Source of the DNA: Caldilineaceae bacterium | GTDB taxonomy: Bacteria > Chloroflexota > Anaerolineae > Caldilineales > Caldilineaceae | Assembly (NCBI GenBank): GCA_011523365.1 | Contig: WTGY01000157.1 | Span: forward strand, 1 to 64,000 | DNA length: 64,000 bases | Direction: 5' to 3' | In this document: one piece after another, positions 44,061 through 53,267 of the stretch | Layout of the letters: every line of letters starts with the position of its first letter | How positions within the stretch are numbered: the stretch's first letter is position 1 | Made by a program: the position numbers and the translations under genes | The notes under the pieces: model-generated | What the model saw: the letters and a program-made list of their open reading frames with translations, nothing else | Database searches by the model: none | What the model was told of the DNA's origin: nothing

Positions 44061-45161
44061 ATGTCAAGAGACAGACAGCTGGTCGTGGGGGCGATATCCT
44101 CCCACGGCCATGAACTCGGTCATGTCAGCGTACTCGACCAGTTAGAGGAGGTCGGGGAAATTCACGTCTGCGCGGCCACGGACCTGGTCGACGTGGAGGA
44201 ACTGGCGGGCGAGTCGGGGCGGGTGGTCGGCAAGTATACCAGCGTGGATGCGCTGCTGGAGCGAACGGACCTTGACGCTGTGATCATGTGCGCACGCCCC
44301 GATCACGCGCCTCCGATCATGGAAAAGGTCGTAAACGCCGGCCTGCCGGTCCTCTACGACAAACCGGCTTCGACCCGGTCTGACGACTTGCGAAAAGTCG
44401 CCGAACTCGCTCGACAAAAGGGCGTCACTGCCGGGGCCATGCTGCAGTGGCGCTATCATCCGATGACGCTCAGCCTCAAGCGTGCGCTGGTCAAAGGCGC
44501 GCTCGGCGAAGTAATGACGGTCGAAGGCAAGATGCTGAACGGCCTGCTGCGGTACCGGGACACCTCTACCTATTATTTCGATCCGGAGAAGGCGGGACAC
44601 GGCATTCTTTCCTGGCTCGGCTGCCACTGTCTCGATCTTGTCCTCTATCTGATGGAGGAGAGAGTGGTCGAGGTAATGGCGATGGTAGGCAACCTCAACC
44701 CGGAGAAAGTCGCGGTAGAGGATACTGGGTTCCTGATTCTGAAGTTCGAGAGCGGCCGCATGGGTACCTTCCAGGCCGGCTACCACCTGCTGGGCGGAAG
44801 GGCCACGTACGACTTCTACATTGGCATGCGCGGGACAGAAGGATTCGCGATACTGCCATATCTTGAACCCCAAATGGAAACCTCGGGGGGCAGCGAAGTC
44901 GAGCAAACCGCAACCTACTCACTTTTCAGTGAAGCGCGCGGCTGGAATACGGGCGGCGTGCGCAAGGAACGCTTTGCAATACCGCATTCGCCGGTCTACG
45001 GCGGCGTCATGGCGGAAGAGCTTTTCCGTGATTTCTTCGACGCTGCGCGGAGGGGTGCACCGGCCCCGGCGCCGATCGAGGATTCCGTGCATATGCTGGA
45101 GATCATCGAGGCGGCCAAGGCGTCTTCGGCGACAGGCCGCGCCGTGGGTATCCCCAAGTAG
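44061..45161 (+). CDS. Gfo/Idh/MocA-family oxidoreductase
   Basis: A 366-residue member of the same family as the previous gene but distantly related to it. The lysine segment is LYDKPASTRSDD (Asp-Lys-Pro instead of Glu-Lys-Pro, a common variant). The nucleotide-binding loop, AISSHGHELGH, departs from the usual GxGxxG. The ATG at 44061 is preferred over an in-frame TTG at 44046 that overlaps the upstream stop. Two unlike dehydrogenases in tandem suggest successive oxidation and reduction steps on one imported compound. Confidence 0.87.
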   Translation: MSRDRQLVVGAISSHGHELGHVSVLDQLEEVGEIHVCAATDLVDVEELAGESGRVVGKYTSVDALLERTDLDAVIMCARPDHAPPIMEKVVNAGLPVLYDKPASTRSDDLRKVAELARQKGVTAGAMLQWRYHPMTLSLKRALVKGALGEVMTVEGKMLNGLLRYRDTSTYYFDPEKAGHGILSWLGCHCLDLVLYLMEERVVEVMAMVGNLNPEKVAVEDTGFLILKFESGRMGTFQAGYHLLGGRATYDFYIGMRGTEGFAILPYLEPQMETSGGSEVEQTATYSLFSEARGWNTGGVRKERFAIPHSPVYGGVMAEELFRDFFDAARRGAPAPAPIEDSVHMLEIIEAAKASSATGRAVGIPK

Positions 45162-45181
45162 CTACCGAAAGGCTGGGAAAG

Positions 45182-45898
45182 ATGGGCAGCTTGACCTATC
45201 GCGAGACGTTCGAAGATGGGGCGGGGGGATGGATAGCCTGGTCGGGACCCGGCCAGCCGGTACCGGCGGTCATCGAAGACGGGGCGCTGGTCTCGCGCAG
45301 CCCGTGGGGGATCGATTCCAACCACGCTCCGCCCGGGGGCGGCTACCTGCATCTTCTGTTCATTCTGCACACTGCTCCGCAGGATGAACCGAGCGGGGCT
45401 TATGCTCCTCTCCTGGGCGGAAACCGCTTTATTGACGGTGGCTACCCGCGTGATTTCCGCAATGCGCGGCTTACTTTGCGGCTGAAGGGAGACGTTGATT
45501 TGCAGGGTGCCGAGCTGCGGCTGCATTGCCAGTCGCGGGTGGGGGACAGGGCGATCAACTTTGTGCTGACCTCGCAGTCTTTCGAGGTGACACCGGAGTG
45601 GTCGGAGCAGACGATCACGCTGCCGCCCGACCCGGAGCAGTGGCTCTGCCTGGGGGCCCGCCACGATCTGATGGACGTGTACGGCTGGGGCGATATTGAA
45701 AGGGTTCTCAGCGATGTCGACATCGACATCATACTCCTATTGCATCCTCTGCAGATTGTGCCGCTGAGCCCGCAGCCGGGGGGCCCACACATTGGACGGG
45801 CGGAGGTAGACTATGAGGTAGACAGAGCCGTTCTTCCTACGGGAGAGATCAGATTGGGGGAAGTGCAGATTGAATTCAGTGATTCTCATCAGAGTTGA
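45182..45898 (+). CDS. Unknown protein, beta-sandwich (jelly-roll-like)
   Basis: A 238-residue protein without a signal peptide or known motif. The start YRETFEDGAGGWIAWSG and the alternating hydrophobic strands are typical of concanavalin-like or carbohydrate-binding jelly-roll domains. It may bind a glycan or act as a small isomerase/lyase-like sandwich; no function is claimed. It is the last gene of block F, 20 bases after the dehydrogenase. Confidence 0.6.
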   Translation: MGSLTYRETFEDGAGGWIAWSGPGQPVPAVIEDGALVSRSPWGIDSNHAPPGGGYLHLLFILHTAPQDEPSGAYAPLLGGNRFIDGGYPRDFRNARLTLRLKGDVDLQGAELRLHCQSRVGDRAINFVLTSQSFEVTPEWSEQTITLPPDPEQWLCLGARHDLMDVYGWGDIERVLSDVDIDIILLLHPLQIVPLSPQPGGPHIGRAEVDYEVDRAVLPTGEIRLGEVQIEFSDSHQS

Positions 45899-45917
45899 GT
45901 CGACGCCTCAGGTTGTC

Positions 45918-45930
45918 CGAGCCTCATGAA
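45918..45930 (+). repeat. 13-base direct repeat, left copy
   Basis: CGAGCCTCATGAA, repeated at 46350-46362. The pair brackets 419 bases of non-coding sequence that contain the block G promoter. Confidence 0.6.
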
Positions 45931-45944
45931 GCATCGGTGATTCG

Positions 45945-45973
45945 TTGACACGACTTCATCTACATGCTAAACT
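45945..45973 (+). promoter_or_regulatory. Sigma-70-type promoter for block G
   Basis: Consensus TTGACA (45945-45950), a 17-base spacer and TAAACT (45968-45973, four of six). The binding-protein ATG is about 410 bases downstream, so the leader would be long. Confidence 0.6.
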
Positions 45974-46349
45974 GCCGCCAACATTGGCCATGTTGAGCCT
46001 TCCACCATGCCAGCCTCGCCGGTAGCTCAGTGATGCACAGAGGCTATAAGCCAGTAACAGAGTGGAATGCTTCCAGTGCTGATCGTGGACGGCGTACTAA
46101 ACCAGATGGTAGCTGACGCTCTGCCACGGCAATTTCATAAAGATAAGAATACGCCTATGCACCCGACTCGAGTTGTCGGAAGAGCAGCACACGCGATCTA
46201 CATGCATGGCGGGCCAAACTAAAGGAAATCCGGAAATGCTTAAGAACAGATTAGAGAGGGGGTAAACGAAGGTCACGCGATCGGGGGGCTGACACACTCC
46301 CAGTGTATGGTACTTCGGCATTTTCTTATCGTCAGTAACACTTCTCATT
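45974..46349. other. Long non-coding leader of block G
   Basis: No gene supported. The stretch looks more AT-rich than its surroundings. It includes small inverted repeats (AACAT-TGGCC-ATGTT at 45980-45994; ACACT-CCC-AGTGT near 46292-46305) and a short piece, GCCGGTAGCTCAG at 46018, that resembles the 5' end of a tRNA without the rest. A structured leader or remnant sequence is possible. Confidence 0.4.
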
Positions 46350-46362
46350 CGAGCCTCATGAA
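46350..46362 (+). repeat. 13-base direct repeat, right copy
   Basis: CGAGCCTCATGAA, matching 45918-45930. It ends 18 bases before the binding-protein ATG. Confidence 0.6.
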
Positions 46363-46380
46363 CCAAATGGAGTCAAAACT

Positions 46381-48081
46381 ATGAAGAAGACGAGACTATC
46401 TCGCCGTGATTTTCTGAGCGTCTCGGCGACGACGGCGGCGGGTGTCATGCTGACCGCCTGTGTGCCGGCTGCTGTACCGAGCGACGAGCCGGCGCCCATG
46501 GCTGAAGCTGAGGCGGCGGCCGAAGAAGCTGCCCCAATGGACGGCGGCACGCTGACTTTCTCCACAGGATCGCCTTGGGGGACTTTCAGCCCGTTCCGAC
46601 CGACCTACCAGTACGGCTACAGCAGTAACACGCCGGCCATGCTGACCCACAGCCGGCTGTTTGACCTCGACCGCAACAACGACACGCACCCGGACCTTGC
46701 GCTGGAGTGGGAGATATCCGACGACGCCACTGTGTACTCGTTCAGACTGCGCGAAGACGCCAAGTGGCATGACGGCGAGCCGGTCACGGCGAATGATGTT
46801 GTCGAGACGGTCCGGTTCATCCTGAACCAGGATACCAACATCAACCCCCGCCGCTGGATCAGTGCCCTAAAGGGTGGCCAGGACTACTATGACGGCGTAA
46901 CCGACGAGTTGCCTGGCGTTTACGCGACGGACGACTTCAACGTCGTCTTCGAGCTGGAGGAGACAAATGTCGGCTGGCATCTGTCAGCAACAACTGACCT
47001 CCAGATTCTGCCGGCGCACATCTTCAATGACGTTGTGCCAGCAGATATCGTAGAACACCACGCGCCGGCCTGGTACACACCGGAACTGAACATCGGTTCC
47101 GGCCCGTTCAAGTTCGTCCGGGCGGAGCGGGACCAGTTCGTCGAGCTGGTCCGCAACGATGACTATTACGGGGGCGCACCCAAGCTTGAGCGCATCATCT
47201 TCAAGAACTTCGGTGCGGCTGACACCCAGTTCATTGCTTTGCAGAAGGGCGAACTGGATGTATGGAACGTACCGCAGGACTTCTACGAGCAGTCCCTCGA
47301 ACTGGAAAACGTAAATGTCCATCTGGTCAACCGCAACTACATTCGCGTCTTCCTCCTGAACTACGAGTCACCGATTCTTTCAGACAAGCGCGTTCGCCAA
47401 GCCCTGGCATACGCCATTGACCGCGAGGGGATCTGCGAGGGTCTCTATTCCGGCCTGTGCACGCCCTACAACTCCTACATGGAGATGCGCCCGTGGCTGG
47501 CTGACGGCCTCAACCAGTACGAGTACAATCCCGAGAAAGCCAAAGAGCTGCTGGCTGCGGCCGAAGCCGATGGCAACTGGGACCCGAGCAACGTGCTGCG
47601 CGTCAACTGGTACTACAGCGACGCTCTCCATCAGGACATTATGGCCGCCATCCAGCAGAATCTGGCGGCTGTCGGCGTGGAGACACAACTCCAGTACCTG
47701 GAAGGCACTTCTGCCGTAGAGACACAGAGTGCATGTGACTTTGAGATGTACTACCAGGGTTGGGGCTTCTCCTTCCCCGAGCAGTACAACTCCTTCTTCA
47801 CCGATGCGGAACGCTGCCGCACGCCGTGGGGCGACCCGGACGCACAGGCGCTTTTCAATCAGACGGCGACCACGGTCGACCTTGAAGAGCGCATGGCGAT
47901 TCATGAAGAGATCCAGAGGCGCCTAAACGATGAGCTGCCGATGATGCCCTTCCTTCAGTTCATCGGTCCGGTGGCGGTCAACAAGCGTGTACAGGGCTTT
48001 AACGAGGACGCCCTGTGGAACCGCTACTATCCGTGGAGTAACGGCTACGCCAACGCGGTCAACTGGGCTGTTACGGGATAA
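46381..48081 (+). CDS. ABC transporter substrate-binding protein with Tat signal and lipobox
   Basis: A 566-residue family-5 binding protein. Unlike the others here it starts with a twin-arginine motif, SRRDFL at residues 7-12, followed by LTAC (Cys27), so it is probably folded before export by Tat and then lipidated. Body landmarks are YSFRLREDAKWHDGEPVTANDVVETVRF near 120 and VRQALAYAIDREGICEG near 345. GGAG precedes the ATG. Two permeases follow, without ATPases. Confidence 0.93.
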   Translation: MKKTRLSRRDFLSVSATTAAGVMLTACVPAAVPSDEPAPMAEAEAAAEEAAPMDGGTLTFSTGSPWGTFSPFRPTYQYGYSSNTPAMLTHSRLFDLDRNNDTHPDLALEWEISDDATVYSFRLREDAKWHDGEPVTANDVVETVRFILNQDTNINPRRWISALKGGQDYYDGVTDELPGVYATDDFNVVFELEETNVGWHLSATTDLQILPAHIFNDVVPADIVEHHAPAWYTPELNIGSGPFKFVRAERDQFVELVRNDDYYGGAPKLERIIFKNFGAADTQFIALQKGELDVWNVPQDFYEQSLELENVNVHLVNRNYIRVFLLNYESPILSDKRVRQALAYAIDREGICEGLYSGLCTPYNSYMEMRPWLADGLNQYEYNPEKAKELLAAAEADGNWDPSNVLRVNWYYSDALHQDIMAAIQQNLAAVGVETQLQYLEGTSAVETQSACDFEMYYQGWGFSFPEQYNSFFTDAERCRTPWGDPDAQALFNQTATTVDLEERMAIHEEIQRRLNDELPMMPFLQFIGPVAVNKRVQGFNEDALWNRYYPWSNGYANAVNWAVTG

Positions 48082-48109
48082 CGAGTTTGAGGAGAGTAAA
48101 CGGAGAGTT

Positions 48110-48131
48110 GAGAGGCAGGGAACTGCCTCTC
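48110..48131 (+). promoter_or_regulatory. Tight intercistronic hairpin after binding protein
   Basis: GAGAGGCAG (48110-48118), loop GGAA, CTGCCTCTC (48123-48131): a perfect 9-base stem with a four-base loop. No T-run. It probably protects the binding-protein message. Confidence 0.7.
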
Positions 48132-48171
48132 TGCTCCTCCTTCTCTGTCCTCCAGTAGTGAGATCATATCC

Positions 48172-49134
48172 TTGCGAACCTACATCTTGCGCCGTCTGGC
48201 GATCTCAGCACCCATCCTCTTGGGGCTGACAATGGTGACTTTCATATTCACCGAGCTGATGCCAGGCGACTTTGTCGACGCATTGATTCCACCTTTGGCG
48301 GTCGTCAACTACACGCCTGAACAGCTGGAGTCGATGCGAGAGAACTACGGCCTCAATAAACCACCCCACACACGCTACTTGATCTGGTTGCGCGAGTTGG
48401 CGAAGGGCAATATGGGGAAATCGCTCATATCGGGAGCGCCAGTGCGGGACGAAATCCTGCAAAGGATGCCGGCAACGCTTCAACTCACCGCGACTTCGCT
48501 CTTGTTTGGCATCGCTTTTGGCGCGGCCCTTGGGATTCTTTCTGCGGTAAAGCAGTACACCTGGATAGACCAGACGCTGACGCTGCTTGGCTTCATCTGG
48601 ATATCGACACCCGGCTTCGTTTTTGCGATCGGAGCGATTTTTCTGTTTTCATTGAAGATAAGTCTCTTTCCTACCTCCGGCATTACAGACTATGGCGAAG
48701 AGGCGTCGATTCTGACGCGCATTCACCACATGTTTCTGCCGGCGCTGGTGCTGGGGTTGGGAAGTATGGCAGGCTTCATGCGCTATTCGCGCAGTAGCCT
48801 GCTTGACGTGATTCGCCAGGATTACATTACGGTCGCACGCGCCAAGGGGCTGGCAGAAAAGGCTGTCCTCCTGGGACACGCCCTGCGCAATGCGCTCATC
48901 CCCCTGATAACGATAGTAAGCCTGGACATCCCTTTCTTAATTGGCGGTACTGTCATCATAGAGAGCATATTTGCGTGGCCAGGAATGGGAACATACAGCC
49001 TGACTGCCATTTACTCACGCGACTATCCGGTCATCATGGGCGTGAACTTCATGGTTGCGCTCGTTGTTCTGCTGAGCAACCTGCTGGCCGACATTACTTA
49101 TGCGTTTGCCGATCCTCGAATCCGCTACGAGTAA
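48172..49134 (+). CDS. ABC transporter permease, DppB type
   Basis: A 320-residue permease. The start is TTG at 48172, giving MRTYILRRLAISAPILLG, the usual N-terminus; the ribosome site is weak, so translation may be coupled or low. It has about six helices and the EAA loop QDYITVARAKGLAEK near 215, followed by LGHALRNALIPLIT. Confidence 0.9.
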   Translation: MRTYILRRLAISAPILLGLTMVTFIFTELMPGDFVDALIPPLAVVNYTPEQLESMRENYGLNKPPHTRYLIWLRELAKGNMGKSLISGAPVRDEILQRMPATLQLTATSLLFGIAFGAALGILSAVKQYTWIDQTLTLLGFIWISTPGFVFAIGAIFLFSLKISLFPTSGITDYGEEASILTRIHHMFLPALVLGLGSMAGFMRYSRSSLLDVIRQDYITVARAKGLAEKAVLLGHALRNALIPLITIVSLDIPFLIGGTVIIESIFAWPGMGTYSLTAIYSRDYPVIMGVNFMVALVVLLSNLLADITYAFADPRIRYE

Positions 49135-49242
49135 GATGAGGCCCGACGGCGATGCGCGGACTAGCTGAGAATCCCATGATATCCCTTCTTTTCTGTCGTC
49201 ATTGTCCTGGGGAAGTGCGATCAAAATCGGAGAGATTGGGCG

Positions 49243-50136
49243 ATGACCGCTTCTGAACTTTCTGATACGCTGGACGCGCCCCAGAGGGACTCGGTACAGC
49301 AGCGATTCTGGCGCCGACTGTTCCGGCACAAGCTGGGGATGGTCGGTCTGGTCATGCTGGTGCTCCTGGTGATTGCCGCGATCTTCGCGCCCCTGCTGGC
49401 CGGAATCGACCCGGCGGCCATGGATCTGAAGATGAAGAACAAGCCGCCCAGCGCCGAGCACATCCTCGGGACGGACGCCATAGGAAGGGACGTATGGGCC
49501 CGCCTGGTCTTCGGCGCCCGCGTCTCGCTCTCGGTCGGTCTTGTGGCAGTGGGCATCTATACTTCGATTGCACTCATTTTGGGCAGCATCTCGGGATATG
49601 CTGGGGGCCACGTCGACAACGTCATCATGCGTTTCACCGACATCATCATGTGTTTCCCCACGTTTCTGTTGATCATTACAGTGGCTTCGGTGCTGCCCCC
49701 TAACATCTTCAATATCATGGTGATCATCGGCATCTTTGGCTGGCCCGGCATGACGCGCCTGATACGCGGCCAGTTTCTGAGCCTGCGCGGCCAGGACTTC
49801 GTAATCGCCGCGGTTGCGGTTGGCGTCCCGACGCGGCGGATCATCTTTCGTCACATTCTGCCCAACGTTGTCGGGCCGGTGGTGGTGGCCGCCACTCTGG
49901 GACTGGCAGGCGCTATTCTGACAGAGTCGAGTCTGAGTTTTCTTGGACTGGGCGTACAGCAGCCGACGCCGAGTTGGGGGCAGACATTGACGACCGCTCT
50001 GCAACTCCCGATTCTGGAGAACATGCCCTGGCGCTGGCTGCCTTCGGCGACGGCGATTGCCTTCGCGGTGTTGTCGATGAACTTTTTTGGCGACGCCTTG
50101 CGCGACGCATTCGACCCGCGCCAGCATCTGGACTAA
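49243..50136 (+). CDS. ABC transporter permease, DppC type
   Basis: A 297-residue short-form DppC permease. FWRRLFRHKLGMVGLVML leads into the first helix; HILGTDAIGRD is near residue 75, and the EAA loop QDFVIAAVAVGVPTR near 188. GGAGAG precedes the ATG. It is the last transporter gene of block G. Confidence 0.93.
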   Translation: MTASELSDTLDAPQRDSVQQRFWRRLFRHKLGMVGLVMLVLLVIAAIFAPLLAGIDPAAMDLKMKNKPPSAEHILGTDAIGRDVWARLVFGARVSLSVGLVAVGIYTSIALILGSISGYAGGHVDNVIMRFTDIIMCFPTFLLIITVASVLPPNIFNIMVIIGIFGWPGMTRLIRGQFLSLRGQDFVIAAVAVGVPTRRIIFRHILPNVVGPVVVAATLGLAGAILTESSLSFLGLGVQQPTPSWGQTLTTALQLPILENMPWRWLPSATAIAFAVLSMNFFGDALRDAFDPRQHLD

Positions 50137-50231
50137 CCCCACAGGGGACCAGGTCTGCGCATTCGATGGACTCCCCTATCAGACCATTCCTCCCTCTTGC
50201 AAAGTATCTTCATCCCGCATGGAAATGAGCG

Positions 50232-51683
50232 ATGACCGGCGACAAATGCAGGCAGTTTCCAGCGGGAGAACGACAACTCTTCCTAGATGACGACGATATC
50301 GCGAGCGTTAACGGACTGCGTCGCGTGTTCCACCAGCCGCAGAAGCGGGGCGCGGTCATCCGGCGCGAGCCCGCTCTCGGCGGCAACCCGGAGATACGGT
50401 GTGCGCCGGTGTGGGACCCGGAGGCGCGAGTGTGGAAGCTGTGGACAATCTGCATTACGCCGGAAGAGTTGCACGGCATAGCAGGATTGTCGGGCTATCA
50501 CGAGAGCCGGGACGGCCTCCACTGGTATCAGCCCATTTTGAGGGAGGCGGAGTACCTGGGAACGCGCGAGAACAATCTCGTCTACATTCCGATGGGTGAC
50601 GGATGCACGGCCGAGATTCTGGGGGCCGTCTATGACAGGAGCGACCCGGACCCGAGCCGGAGATACAAGGCATTGAGCTTCACGATGGCGCCAGAGCTGG
50701 CGATCCTGTTCGCTACTTCTCCGGACGGTATCCATTGGACGCGGGTAGAGATCCCGCCGATTGCATCGGGCGACGAGCCGAATTTTAGCTTCGATGAGGA
50801 CAGACACCTCTTTATCGCCACTGTGAAGGTCCCAGGTCCGTTCGGCCGGTCCCATGCACTGACGGTCAGCGAGGATTTTGAGAGTTGGAGCGAACCGGAG
50901 CTGGTGTTTCATGCGGACGAAGAGGATCAGGAGCAGGCGCGGCGGATTATCGCTGACCGATTGGCCGATCCGACGCTGCAGCAGCCAGTGTTCAACCACC
51001 CGGAGGAGCACGGGGTTGACGTCTACAACTTCGCCATTTCTCGTTACGAGAGCCGATACATTGGTTTTGCTTCCATGTTCTACCATACGGGGCGGGCGTG
51101 GAATGACCGCAACCATGACGGCTTTCATCACGTCCAGATGACATGCAGCCGGGACATGCGCAGCTGGCGGCGACTCGGGCAACGGGCGCCCTTTATCGGG
51201 CCGTCTCCTCTTGGGAGCGGGGCGTATGACACGATGCAGATTCTGGGACCCTCCTTTCCGGTTGTGAGGGGCGACCAACTCTGGTTCTACTATTCCGGAA
51301 TCCGGCATCGCTGGCAACCACCTAAAGTCAGTCCTGAGCGGGCGGCCATCTGTCTGGCTACCATGCGTCGAGATGGCTTTGTTTCGCTGGATGCCGATGA
51401 AGATGGCGGCGCTGTCACGACGGCGCCGTTTCGCTGGGAGGGGGAGCGGCTCTATCTAAATGCCGAGGCGGAGGCCGGGGAGGTCCGGTGCGAGCTTATC
51501 GGTTCAGAAGGTCAGCCGTTAGAAGGGTACGAGCGGGGCAATTCCATACCTCTGACGGCGGACGACGCTCGCCAGCCAGTGGCGTGGGGCGAAAAGGAGT
51601 TCATGCCCGCTGATAGTGAAAGTCCAGTGACGTTGCGAATCTGGTTACGGAAAGCGCGTCTTTACAGTTACTGGCTCGAATAG
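50232..51683 (+). CDS. Five-bladed propeller, GH32/43-like, copy 1
   Basis: A 483-residue cytosolic protein. Repeated strand motifs (GYHESRDGLHWYQP near 95, FATSPDGIHWTRVE near 160, ALTVSEDFESWSEPELVF near 205, SRDMRSWRRLG near 300) are those of a five-bladed propeller as in glycoside hydrolase families 32, 43 and 117. The last 100 residues form a beta-rich tail. No signal peptide. Hydrolase activity is not shown. A paralog follows 12 bases later, and both end in YSYWLE or FSYWLE. Confidence 0.7.
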   Translation: MTGDKCRQFPAGERQLFLDDDDIASVNGLRRVFHQPQKRGAVIRREPALGGNPEIRCAPVWDPEARVWKLWTICITPEELHGIAGLSGYHESRDGLHWYQPILREAEYLGTRENNLVYIPMGDGCTAEILGAVYDRSDPDPSRRYKALSFTMAPELAILFATSPDGIHWTRVEIPPIASGDEPNFSFDEDRHLFIATVKVPGPFGRSHALTVSEDFESWSEPELVFHADEEDQEQARRIIADRLADPTLQQPVFNHPEEHGVDVYNFAISRYESRYIGFASMFYHTGRAWNDRNHDGFHHVQMTCSRDMRSWRRLGQRAPFIGPSPLGSGAYDTMQILGPSFPVVRGDQLWFYYSGIRHRWQPPKVSPERAAICLATMRRDGFVSLDADEDGGAVTTAPFRWEGERLYLNAEAEAGEVRCELIGSEGQPLEGYERGNSIPLTADDARQPVAWGEKEFMPADSESPVTLRIWLRKARLYSYWLE

Positions 51684-51695
51684 AGGGAGAGCGAA

Positions 51696-53165
51696 ATGGC
51701 AACTGACTCGAATCGCAAGTTCGCGCGCATGGAGAGGCAGCTATTTTTCGACGACGCGGACATTGCCCGAATCGACGGCTTGGAAAGGACCCTGCACCAG
51801 CCCAATAAGAAGGGCGGGGTCATTCGTGTGGACCCACACATGGCGGTTCTTGGTTCTGACGGCGGTCCCATCTACCGGCCTCAGACGCGGACGGCGCCGG
51901 TGTGGGATGCCGAGGCGGAACTGTGGAAATTCTGGACTATCGGGGCAAAGTTGGACTGGAACCATGGGCGCTCCTCCTACCACGAGAGCCGGGATGGGTT
52001 GCACTGGTACCAGCCAACAATTGGGCAGCTGGAGTACGAGGGATCACGTGACAACAATCATGTTGCCATCCCACTGGACGAGACACGCACATCGGAAGTG
52101 CTGGGTGTGATCTATGACGCCAGCGATCCGGACCCGAACCGCCGCTTCAAGGCGATCAGCTTCATCATGGAGCCCGATCTCTCGATCATCTTTGGGGTAT
52201 CTGCGGACGGGATCGTATGGAAGAAGCATGACGCGCCGGCTATCCTGTCCGGCGATGAACCGAATTTCAGTTTTGACGCCGCAGACCACCGTTACATAGC
52301 TACTGTCAAAGTGCGGGGAAAGTGGGGTCGTTCTCACGCTGTAACCACCAGCCAGGATTTCGATCATTGGAGCGAACCGGAGCTGGTATTCCAGGCGGAT
52401 GACGAAGACCAGGAGCTGGCGCGCGAGGTGATCGCGCGGCGGCTCGCCAACCCCGCGCTGCAGCAGACGGTGGTCAACCACCCGGAAGAGCATGGGGTGG
52501 ATGTCTATAATTTCAGCATATCCCGCTACGAGAGCCGTTACATCGGGTTCGCGTCCATGTTCCACCACGTGGGACGATCGGTTGACGGCCGCAATCACGA
52601 CGGCTTCCATCATGTGCAGCTGGCCAGCAGCCGGGATATGTATACGTGGGAGCGGCAAGGCGAACGCCAGCCGTTTATCGACTCATCTCCTTTGGGGGGA
52701 GGCGCTTACGATACGCTACAGATGCTGGGGCCTTCCTCGCCGGTGCGCCGCGACGACGAGCTCTGGTTTTACTACACGGGGGTCAAGTTCCGGCGGCCTC
52801 CTGCGAAGTGGGACCCGGACTACGCGGCCATCTGTCTCGCCGTATTGCGGCGGGACGGATTTGTCTCGCTGGGTGCCGGCGAGGAGGGTGGTTCGTTGGT
52901 GACCGAGCCTTTCACATGGGAGGGGGAGCAGCTCTATGTCAACGCGGTGGCGGACAGTGGCGCGGTTACAGTTGAGCTGCTGGATGTCGACAGCCGACCT
53001 GTGCCCGGTTACGGTGCGGAGGACGCGACCAGCTCGAATGAAGACAGTGTTCGGCAAGCGGTTGTCTGGGGCGAGAATGGCCGGATGCCCGATCCCGCTA
53101 ACGGGCCGATCCGATTGCGGATCAGTCTGACGAATGCAGAGGTTTTCAGCTACTGGCTCGAGTAA
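51696..53165 (+). CDS. Five-bladed propeller, GH32/43-like, copy 2
   Basis: A 489-residue paralog of the preceding gene, similar along its whole length: RQLFFDDADIARIDGLERTLHQP at the start, YHESRDGLHWYQP near 95, NHPEEHGVDVYNFSISRYESRYIGFASMF near 265, SYWLE at the end. AGGGAGAG precedes the ATG. Divergence is spread over the protein, so the two may have split substrate range. The blocks DEPNFSFD and NHDGFHHVQ are conserved and could be active-site regions. Confidence 0.7.
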   Translation: MATDSNRKFARMERQLFFDDADIARIDGLERTLHQPNKKGGVIRVDPHMAVLGSDGGPIYRPQTRTAPVWDAEAELWKFWTIGAKLDWNHGRSSYHESRDGLHWYQPTIGQLEYEGSRDNNHVAIPLDETRTSEVLGVIYDASDPDPNRRFKAISFIMEPDLSIIFGVSADGIVWKKHDAPAILSGDEPNFSFDAADHRYIATVKVRGKWGRSHAVTTSQDFDHWSEPELVFQADDEDQELAREVIARRLANPALQQTVVNHPEEHGVDVYNFSISRYESRYIGFASMFHHVGRSVDGRNHDGFHHVQLASSRDMYTWERQGERQPFIDSSPLGGGAYDTLQMLGPSSPVRRDDELWFYYTGVKFRRPPAKWDPDYAAICLAVLRRDGFVSLGAGEEGGSLVTEPFTWEGEQLYVNAVADSGAVTVELLDVDSRPVPGYGAEDATSSNEDSVRQAVVWGENGRMPDPANGPIRLRISLTNAEVFSYWLE

Positions 53166-53267
53166 GCCCCTGTCGAAGTGATAAGCTGGAATTCGGAATC
53201 TATCTCTTAGCGCGACTTAGTCATAGAATTGATTTAGAAACTTTGGTACAACTGTGAGGAACGGACA

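Noticed and set aside
46018-46090. tRNA gene beginning GCCGGTAGCTCAG
   Set aside because: Only the 5' part resembles a tRNA. There is no T-arm (GGTTCGAATCC type) and no 3' partner for the acceptor stem.
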